64,000 nucleotides of DNA, taken from assembly GCA_026214975.1 (NCBI GenBank), contig JAOBSW010001125.1, forward strand, positions 1 through 64,000. The letters are read 5' to 3'. The notes under the pieces are model-generated. The model saw only the letters and a program-made list of their open reading frames with translations, had not been told where the DNA came from and did no database searches. Made by a program: the position numbers and the translations under genes. Positions 55,987 to 64,000 of this stretch are shown here, piece after piece; the first letter of the stretch is position 1, and every line of letters starts with the position of its first letter. The DNA comes from Gentiana macrophylla. Lineage: Eukaryota; Streptophyta; Magnoliopsida; Gentianales; Gentianaceae.

Positions 55987-57240
55987 GCACCTGATAGATA
56001 TACTCCCTTGAAAGTTGAAGGAGAAGAATCTGCAAATCATCATAAAAAAGGACAAGATTGTGATGCATGTTTTGATTGATATGAATGCATTATTATCAAT
56101 CATTGTGTCCTCTTAATTATACCCTTTGTTGCAAGGAGTATTACTATTCTAATTCTAATTTAGGATGTTGTGAAGTGCCTATATGCTTATTTATATGCAG
56201 ATAGACGCATTGAGAAGCCTTTGAACCCAAAAGAAAGGCTTTCCTAATTGCCAGGTTTTGGATTTGGATTTATCCATCAATTCGCTAACAGCGCCTTTTT
56301 ATTTTATTTTTGACGAGCGAAGTTTCATAAAATGGTCTTTTCTGTTTCTAGCCAAAGAGGCTTACCACAATCGTTAAGATGAGGCCTCATTACTAGGCCG
56401 TCTCAGATTCGAGTCTCATCATGTGTATGTGTGTTATAGTCTTCAAAACGGGGTAATTTCGTAGTCCTCAAAACGGGGTAATTTTGTTTCGGTGAAAAAA
56501 AAAGCCTTTCTCTTTGTAATGTACCTCGACTTTTTTAGAACAGGTCCGAGTCAAATAGCAATGATTCGAAGCACTTCTTTTTACACTATTTCGGAAACCT
56601 AAGGACTATCGTATGGATATGTAAAATACAGGATTTCCAATCCTAGCAGGAAAGGGATACTCAATTTCTCAATTTAAAGTGAGTAAACAACCATCTGATT
56701 TTATTCGTTCTCAATAGCCATGAGATGATCATCTTAGGGTGATCCTTTTGTCGACGGATGCTCCTATTACACTCGTAGTCTCTGAAGGATGAGAACCAAC
56801 TATGTAGCATCTACATCGAGAATTCAAGTATTGTATACGCCATTAGTCCGATCATTTGTAGGAACTACCCGTAATAAGGAACTTGCAAAATGTATCTGAT
56901 TTTGTTTCGGTGAAAAAAAAGGGTCCCTTCTTTGCAATGTAAGAAACAGTCTAAACGAAGTAATCCACATGATGTAGACCATTTAATCAATCAAATAAAG
57001 GTAACAATAAAGAAAGGTGTTCTATCGGCACCTTTTTCTACTAGCATCCATTATTTGATTACTTCTAAACACCATCATTTTATTTATTACGCCACACAAA
57101 AATAAAAAATACACTTTAGTTCCTAGACTTTTTTAAACTCTAAAAACACCTACTTATACGTACATATACACAAATTAACTAACCCACCCACCCTTTATTC
57201 AAATCATTTCCCTTCCACCCCTTTATTTAGTTTATATATT
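55987..57240. other. intergenic region, no gene seen
   Basis: Two copies of a TTTTGTTTCGGTGAAAAAAA word (about 56484 and 56898) with similar right flanks (TTTGTAATGTA and TTTGCAATGTA) lie about 415 bp apart. GATTCGAGTCTCATC near 56406 resembles a tRNA B box without a partner. A possible plastid-derived patch is listed separately. Confidence 0.45.
56590..56895. other. possible plastid-derived insertion (NUPT)
   Basis: The texture and words (AAATACAGGATTTCCAATCC, CAATTTAAAGTGAGTAAACA, GGATGCTCCTATTACACTCG) recall non-coding plastid DNA, perhaps intron or spacer sequence, as I remember it. No plastid gene was identified, and the flanking TTTTGTTTCGGTGAAAAAAA repeats are unexplained. Low certainty. 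Confidence 0.3.
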
Positions 57241-57326
57241 AGGTTTTGGAAAGAAAAAAAGAGAAGCGAGCAAGCATAGAAGAAAAGGAGAACAAGAGAA
57301 GGAGAAGAAGAGAAGAATCGGCAAGG
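57230..57326 (+). promoter_or_regulatory. possible promoter and 5' leader of the mobile-domain gene
   Basis: TTTATATATTAGG (57228-57240) could be a TATA box. It is followed by a purine-rich leader (GAAAGAAAAAAAGAGAAGCG type) ending at AAG/GTATGT near 57325, a good splice donor. The distance to the first supported ATG (58312) is about 1 kb, which fits leader introns. Confidence 0.35.
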
Positions 57327-57469
57327 TATGTAGACTATTGTTTGAATGTAATGGGTAATCATGGGTAGTTGAAATCAGGTTACACAAGTGATTTTATAGT
57401 GGTTTATTTCCGTTTTTTTTTTTTGCATTTTCCAGCCGTTTTCTGATGATCCATTCAGAGAAGATGAAA

Positions 57470-57935
57470 CGAGATGGAAACGTCACCGGTACTGTTGCTC
57501 GTATTGTTGAACCAACGTCGTCCAGACCGACGTTTAGACAATGATGGTGAACTTAGGGATTTTACTTGAAAGCCGGTGTGGGTAATTCTGACAAATTACA
57601 GGTTCGTTAAACATGCAGATTAATTACATCGCGCGGAAATAAGCTTATCTACCATATTAAAGACACGAAGGAACATTCAAAGGTTCATACCTTTAGCGTT
57701 CTATGTTATTGGGGAAACGTTGGTATGGGTGACGTCGAAGCAACTATATTTTATTGGGGATTCTTCTGTAAACATCACCACCGCAGCGTTCATTATACAT
57801 GAAAAACATCAGCTTGGGTGACTTTTACACGGTTATTTTCCAGTAGGCTTCGTCTGTAAAGCGTCACCTGCAGTGGCGTTGCTGGGGGCATGAGAAACGT
57901 CTATGTGGATGACGTTTCTAAACAGAACAATTGCT
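57470..57935. repeat. region rich in ACGTTT/AACGTC palindromic words
   Basis: AACGTC, GACGTT and CGTTGG words recur (ACCAACGTCG 57510, GACGTTTAGAC 57529, ACGTTGGTATG 57717, GACGTTTCT 57920). ACGTTGGTATG is also in the hairpin at 1684-1700. It is probably an old transposon of the same unidentified family. Non-coding as far as can be seen. Confidence 0.4.
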
Positions 57936-58311
57936 ACAAATTTGTTAAGTCTGGTTTGTGTCTAGTCTTTATTACCTTTCAATTAGTCTATCTGATGGGT
58001 TTGTTATATCCTTAAGTAACACCTGTATATGAGTTACTCTAGCTTTGAATGAGTTTAAACCTATTAATCAAATTAGAGTTTATCTATCTTTGATTATGTG
58101 CCTAAGTAACAACTTAGTATGTGTTTATCTAGCTTTGAATTCTTATATGAGGTTTATAGCATGTAACGTTGTTTATCAAATTAGAGTTAATGTTACATTA
58201 TATGATGTTTATGGCATGTAATTGAGCTATGTTTATATATGTTCAATTTCTTTGTTAGTTGATTATTTCATTTGAATGACAATTCATTTCTTGTCTCATG
58301 TGTAGAAAATT

Positions 58312-59757
58312 ATGACTAAGACGAGGCCTGGTAAGACTGTAACCTTTGCAGATGAAAGTACCGCAGTGGATCAAGGTGGTGTGGAAGCACCGCCCGAAGC
58401 TCATGTTCAACCTAGCAATGTTGCTAAACATACAAAGGTTGTTGGATATCAAAGAACTCGGAAACGGCAAAAGAATGTGCAAGACGAGACTGGACAAGTA
58501 CATGGCTGTTGAGACAGTTGGAGATTCTAGTGCCGGGGCCATCACTGAGTCAGTTGAGATACAGTTGGGAGTGCAGGGGGGACCTTCAGTGACAGTTGGA
58601 GACACTGAGTCAGTTGGAGGTGTTGGTGCCGGGGCTACGACGGAGCCAGTTGAGACAGTTGGAGATTCTAGTGCCGGGGCCACCACTGAGTCAGTTGAGA
58701 CACACTTGGGAGTGCAGGGGGGATCTTCAGTGACAGTTGAGACAGTTGGAGACACTGAGTCAGTTTGAGGTGTTCGTGCCAGGGCTACGACGGAGCCAGT
58801 TGAGACAGTTCGAGATTCTAGTGCCGGGGCCACCACTGAGCCAGTTGAGACACAGTTGGGAGTGCAGGGACCTGCAGTGACAGTTGAGACACTTGGAGAC
58901 ACTGAGACAATTAGTTGTTAGTGCCGGGGCTATGACGGAGCCAGTTGAGGTAGTTGGAGATTTGGGTGCCGGGATTACACCAGAGTTGAAGGCAGTTGTT
59001 TGTTTGGGGCCATTAGCAGAGGCATCCGATACTGTTAGTGCCCCTACAGGACAGCCATCGGGTACTGCCGGTGCCACTTCAGAACAGGCAGCCGGTACTG
59101 CCGGGGCCACCACATCCGGGGCCAGTACAAGACAGGCATCCGGCAATGCCGAGGTACCGACAGAGGCAGAAGCAGCCGCAACTAAGTGTTTAGAGTATGA
59201 CAGTGATGATGGTGTGGTGGTAGACACCGATATTCTGTTGGGGAAGGATTATGAAGAGCATGTTGGTTATGCGTTGTTGAATAAGAAAAAGGTATGATAT
59301 TTTTTTAAGTTGTATAATTTCATCAAATTGTTTTAAACTTATATTCTTTTCATTTCATATATATAACTTTATATTCGCATTTGAACAGGACCGAGGTATA
59401 ATTGGATGTAAGCAGTACACATCTTCCCTTAAGCTGTGGAAGATTGATGTAGAATGTGAAGAATTCAAGGCAAGGTTGAGAGCTAATCCGTTGTACAATC
59501 TGGTACAGTCTTCATACGGCCAAGCCAATCGTGTGGTCGTCATTGCTTTTGTTGAGAGGTGGAATCTGGTAACAAGCACCTTCCACTTGCCATTCGGTGG
59601 GATGACGATCACACTAGACGACGTCCGATATATCACAGGCTTACCAGTTGACGGAATGGTCGTGAACTTTGAATTTGCAAAAGAGGATAACCCAGTTTCA
59701 TTTGTTCACGAGTTGTTAGGGATTCCTATAGATGAAGTGTCAGAGGAGTTAGTGTAG
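58312..59757 (+). pseudogene. plant mobile domain (PMD) gene, decaying and truncated
   Basis: The first part starts at 58312 (MTKTRPGKTVTFADEST) with a basic stretch (QRTRKRQK). A repetitive acidic Ser/Thr/Gly/Ala-rich region follows (58511-59180), then DILLGKDYEEHVGYALLNKKK. The exon ends at 59291 with GT, and the next exon starts at 59389 after ACAG. The second exon encodes the start of a plant mobile domain: FVERWNLVTSTFHLPFGGMT, DDVRYITGLPVDG. Known PMD proteins are MAIN-like host proteins or transposon-associated; the role here is unknown. Damage: a frameshift near 58500, a GGA-to-TGA nonsense change at 58766, another shift near 58880, and a stop at 59755. The copia LTR at 59760 removes the rest of the domain. 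Confidence 0.75.
58511..58885 (+). repeat. coding minisatellite, about 145-bp unit
   Basis: The word GAGATTCTAGTGCCGGGGCC occurs at about 58520, 58662 and 58812. It alternates with ACTTGGGAGTGCAGGGG-type and GGAGACACTGAGTCAGTT words. It encodes ETVGDSSAGATTESVET and GVQGGSSVTVETVGDTESV repeats in one frame. The third copy carries the nonsense change. Confidence 0.85.
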
Positions 59758-59759
59758 GA

Positions 59760-62700
59760 TGTAATATCGCCGAACAGATCTAGATCCGTCCGATCACGCA
59801 GCGGAATAAACAAGAGGATCACGATCATATAAACTTAAACTACATAATTTAAGATCTACCTACAAGAAGGTGAGATCTACTTACCAATCAAAAAGGATGA
59901 ACTCCAAGATTGAGAAGCGGAGATCCGAATAGTTGAGATGCCACGATCTTCCGATGTGTATCTCCAAGCAACAACCGGTGGATGTTGATCCTTGATGCTT
60001 GACCTTCTTGATATGCTACCCGGAAAATCCCAAAGATGTTCCCAACTCTAAACCCTAGCTATTGGCCGAAAATTCTAAGCCAATACAATGTGTATGATGC
60101 GTGTATTGTGTTGGATGAAAAGGCTTAGGAGAACTCTCTTTATATAGGAGAGAAATCCTTATCTTCCAAGGATTTAATAATTAATATAAAATCAATTATA
60201 ATAATCCTTTTCCATAAAAGATACTCCTAGAATAATCTAGAATAAATCTAAAATATTTAAGGATCAATCTAATATATTTTTCTTAATTAATTATTCAACA
60301 AATAAACAATTAAACACATGTCTTATAATTATCAAGAAAACTAATTCCTTAATAATTACCAAGACACATAACACGCCCCCAATAGTAGAAAATTAGGGTT
60401 CACACAAAATTTCACATAATGGGCCGAGTCCAAAAAAAAATATCTTTTCCATGTATTTTATTATTCAGTCCAATAAATAATAAATCGCACATCAATTAAA
60501 TAGTCCAACTACTTAATTATTATTTGAGACCCAATGTCAAGAAACATATGCATGTTAGGAGCCACATCGGGGACCATTAACCTATAAACTGTAGCTACAA
60601 TAAATTAAAAAAAAAAAAATTCATCGAACACAACAATTCTTTTTCAATCTATTAATTCCGGGATTACGCCAAAAACCCGAAATTGAACTCTATCGATTAT
60701 AGATATATACTTACGCTCTAATCATTGAGTAAAAGCGACCATTGATATAATCATTACATACGGATAAATCCTCCATAGACTGTTCGTTTTGATTCGAGAT
60801 ATTTCCGTAAATCCCTTCTCAAAATATCTTATCCTTATTTACCATTAACCCCCTAGTGATCAATTAGTTCATAACTAATATAATATGAACTGGGCCCATC
60901 GATCAGTTTCTAGGATTAACAAATAAGGGAACTTTTCGTCTACTTCCCGAGGAAGGAATGGATTCCATATCCGTGAAGTCACGGACTACTCACTCATTCC
61001 GAATAGAGCCAACGAGAAGTGTTAGATCACATGTATCCAAGTGATCCTTAACTAACACATCAAACCCTACTTTGAACCAAGCAGTAGACTGTGATCACAT
61101 CAGGATTGAGATTAATCCATCTATGATCATCTTATGATTCAATAAGATTTCTCGATCACGGAATTATATCGAGAATTCAAATAAAATCGGTCCAGTACTA
61201 TATGATAGACATCATATATAAATGCCCCACTAGGTACCCTATACCGACGGTCCGGATAAGACGGTCACACCATTAAGTGTTCTGTGCGCATTATTGGTAT
61301 ATTAATCATGAGACCCATACTCTGATTAAATTCACCACAGACTAACTAGTTTTAAGCATATCATCACTAACTCAATCCTCGTGTGTATGTCATACACTGA
61401 GTTATGTGACTACATACCGATATACTTAGGGTTTTCAGCAATGTATAATATAAGCATAAATGCAAATAATAAAATGAATATATAATTCTGTCATTTATTT
61501 AAATAAAACAATTACAAAATCGTCTTTCGGGCACTACACCTAACAATCTCCCACTTGCACGAAAGGCAAGTGATTAATTGTTTTAGAGCATACCCTATTT
61601 TTATATTACAGCAAAATACATCTCCCACTTGCTCTAAAGCAAATGAGTCATGTCCCGAATAACCATATTCTCCAAATGCCTGTTGAAGACTTCTAACGGC
61701 AATGTCTTGGTGAAAGGATCACCGAGTTGTCTTGAGGGATTTTTGCAATAAATGTCTCATCGTTGAAAAATTTCTCCGATCAAATGGTACTTTCGCTCTA
61801 TATGCTTTGACTTGCGATGACTACGGGTTCCTTTGAATTTGACACACCCCATTGTTGTCACAATAGAGACATATCGGATCATTGTGATTTGGGATTACCC
61901 TAAACCACCCAGAACTTCTTCACCAAAGCGCTTCTTAGTCGCCTCGAGAGGCCGCTATGTATTCGGCTTCCATAGTTGAATCATCTATACTGGATTGCTT
62001 TACACTTCTCCAAATGACTGCACCACCTCCGAGAGTAAACACTGAGCCAGAGGTAGATTTGAAATCATCTCTATCCGACTGGAAGTCAGAATCAGTGTAC
62101 CCTTTTATATCCAGGTTTGCACCCGAATATACGAGCATATAATTCCTCGTTCTCTACATATATTTGAGGATATTCTTTACTGCTGTCCAATCTTCCATTC
62201 CTGGATTGGACTGATAACGGCTGACGATTCCAACGCCATAACAGATGTCCGGTCTAGTGCACATCATTGCATACATTAGACTACCAACAGCCGAAGCATA
62301 TGTCACTCTTCCCATAGCCTCTATTTCTTCAGGAGTCTGAGGACCCTATTTCTTAGAGAGGTGAACGCCGTGACGGGTTGGTAGAAAACCCTTCTTTGCG
62401 TTCTCCATGCTATATCGTGCCAACACCTTATCAATATAAGATGCCTGGGACAGAGCTAACATCTTGTTCTTACGATCCCTTATAAGTTGGATCCCTAGAA
62501 CATAATTTACCTCTCCCAAATCTTTCATTTGGAATTGGCTGGCTAACCAACTTTTTACGTTCGACAACATTCCCTTATCGTTTCCGATTAACAGAATATC
62601 TTCAACGTACAACACTAAGAATGCAACCTTATCTTTGATGACTTTATTGTATACACGAGGCTCATCAAAGTTTTGTTCGAAATAATATGACTTAATGGTC

Positions 62701-64000
62701 TCATCAAATCTATGATTCCAAGACCGAGAAGCTTGCTTCAACCCATAAATGGATCTTAGCAACTTGCACACCTTGTGCTCTTGGCCTTGCTTGATAAATC
62801 CTTCTGGTTGCTGCATATATATTTTTCCTCATCAAGGAAGTCGTTTAGAAAGGCTGTCTTAACATCCATATGCCAGATTTCATAATCTAGGCATGCAGCA
62901 ATCAAAAGGAGGATCCGGATGGATTTCAGCATGGCCATAGGGGAGAAGGTCTCTTCGTAGTCTATACCCTCTCTCTGTGTGTAACCCTTGGCTACAAGCC
63001 GTGCTTTAAAGGTTTGAACCTTCCCATCGACTCCTCGCTTTCTCTTGTAGAGCCATTTTCTACCTATGGGTTTGACACCCTCAGGGCAATCAACAAGTTT
63101 CCAGACAGAGTTAGAGTACATAGACTCCATCTCTTGATTCATCGTATCAACCCATTTTTCCTTGTCTCGATCATCCATGGTCCTCTGAAAGGACACTGGA
63201 TCATCTTCCACTCCATCAGAGACGGCTACATTCGCCTCTGATTGCATCCCGTACCGAATTGGTGGCCGAACCACTCTCTCAGTACGTCTGGGTGGAACAT
63301 GATTTTCTCTGTTGACAGGTGCATTTGTTGTGTTGTTATCTGTGACACTAGGTGCCACCAATGGTCTGACCTCGTCAGAAAGTAACTCCTCAAGTACAAT
63401 TTTACTTTGAGGTTTGAAGTCTGCCATATATTGATCTTTCAAAAATGTGGCGTTAGTAGAAACTATCACCTTGCTATCTTCCGGATCATAAAACAGACCT
63501 CCACGTGTTCCTTTGGGGTTCCCTACAAACAAACATACTTTCGTACGTTTTAGTAGTTTTGTAGTCTTGTCTTCCAGCACATGTGCAGGACATCCCCAAA
63601 TGCGGAAGTGACGTATGCTTTCACGACGTCCTCTCCACATTTCGAAAGGTGTCTTTTCGACAGACTTTGACGGTACATTCGGTATGTATACATTTGCTTG
63701 TAGCGAGGCATAGCTCATCATAGACCGACCATGTCTATCAAAGTTCATTTCTCCTTCAAAGAACTCCGTTTCTTTGAGGTGTCCCGGGCGTAGAACGTTG
63801 GGAACAAATCCCATGTTCAATCAGATAGTCAGTGAATTCAGTATCAAAGTACTCTCCTCCGCGATCAGAGTGAAGGCAATTCAAAGACTTGCCCAGTTGT
63901 CTTTCGGCTTCTGCTTGGAATTCCTTAAACTTTCCAAAAGTTTCGGATTTCCGATGCAGCAGGTAAACATAACCGAATCTCGAGTAGTCGTCGATGAAAG
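59760..64000 (-). mobile_element. large Ty1/copia element, 3' part (runs off the window)
   Basis: The LTR is 59760-61545: plus strand TGTAATATCG...CACCTAACA, 1786 bp, unusually long for copia and in line with the Angela/Tork group. The minus-strand polypurine tract (AAGTGGGAGAT) adjoins it at 61546. The coding part follows to the window edge. The five bases before the LTR are TAGGA; the matching duplication would lie beyond the window. It interrupts the plant-mobile-domain gene. Confidence 0.9.
61560..64000 (-). CDS. copia pol of the large element: integrase end, RT, RNase H (partial, frames broken)
   Basis: Read leftwards from the window edge: the integrase core end lies right of 63820 in another frame; 62756-63820 carries the integrase C-part (PFEMWRGRRESIRHFRIWGC, GNPKGTRGGLFYDPEDS) and the RT start ([31 protein letters not shown]). 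62346-62816 continues RT (MQQPEGFI, YGLKQASRSWN); the YVDD box reads YVEDILL, so the first catalytic aspartate appears as glutamate. 61935-62138 is RNase H (TDSDFQSDRDDFKSTSG, EAEYIAAS), with the rest stop-filled to 61560. The frame changes at about 62800 and has a stop at 62346. This family differs from the other copia copies in the window. Confidence 0.85.

Noticed and set aside
58255..58902. Long minus-strand open frame opposite the coding minisatellite
   Set aside because: It is the antisense of the repeats of the mobile-domain gene. Its Pro/Thr/Val repeats mirror the sense repeats and there is no independent support.

Overview
The window looks like nuclear DNA of a flowering plant, probably a eudicot. 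It is AT-rich, genes are split by GT-AG introns, and most of it is Ty1/copia retrotransposon sequence in nested and decayed states. There are also hAT-like and Mutator-like non-autonomous elements, one Ty3/gypsy gag remnant, a TRIM and a plant-mobile-domain gene. Nothing identifies the species. No rRNA, true tRNA gene or CRISPR array was seen.

The main non-transposon content is three tandem, same-strand copies (units 1, 2, 3) of a gene related to 20S proteasome subunit alpha type-6 (PAA family). They lie at 3785-27240, 27646-49137 and 49372-55986. Exons are tiny (16-168 bp), and introns reach 10.7 kb because they are packed with copia insertions. Exon order, exon phase and several exon lengths are conserved between units: 50/50 bp, 96/96 bp and 60/60/60 bp. 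The encoded residues have diverged strongly. By hand assembly, units 1 and 3 give uninterrupted coding sequences of 205 and 200 codons. Unit 2 lacks one base in its third exon. All three lack most of the central part of a normal alpha subunit. The family assignment rests on the C-terminal exons (ASSA...FLAKKMK, TYEITVQ-TAISALL, EIEEHL), compared from memory with PAA.

Layout. 1-3780: duplications, perfect hairpins and two well-delimited MITEs. 3785-27240: unit 1, with copia fragments at 4.9-6.6, 8.3-9.4 and 9.4-14.0 kb and a three-level nest at 16.7-27.1 kb. 27.4-49.1 kb: unit 2, carrying a copia element that is split by a 2.9-kb hAT-like element with an internal 5 x 317 bp satellite, a gypsy gag remnant, and a second nest (41.6-48.3 kb) around the youngest-looking copia element, 41722-46755. 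49.3-56.0 kb: unit 3, with a TRIM and two copia remnants. 56.0-57.2 kb: no gene, one possible plastid-derived patch. 57.2-59.76 kb: a decaying plant-mobile-domain gene with a coding minisatellite, cut off by the 1.79-kb LTR of a large copia element that runs off the right edge.

The retroelement genes (gag, protease, integrase, reverse transcriptase, RNase H) form the usual copia replication set, but none of the copies looks fully intact. The proteasome-like units would act, if at all, as small proteins in or around the 20S alpha ring. Nothing here shows that they are expressed.
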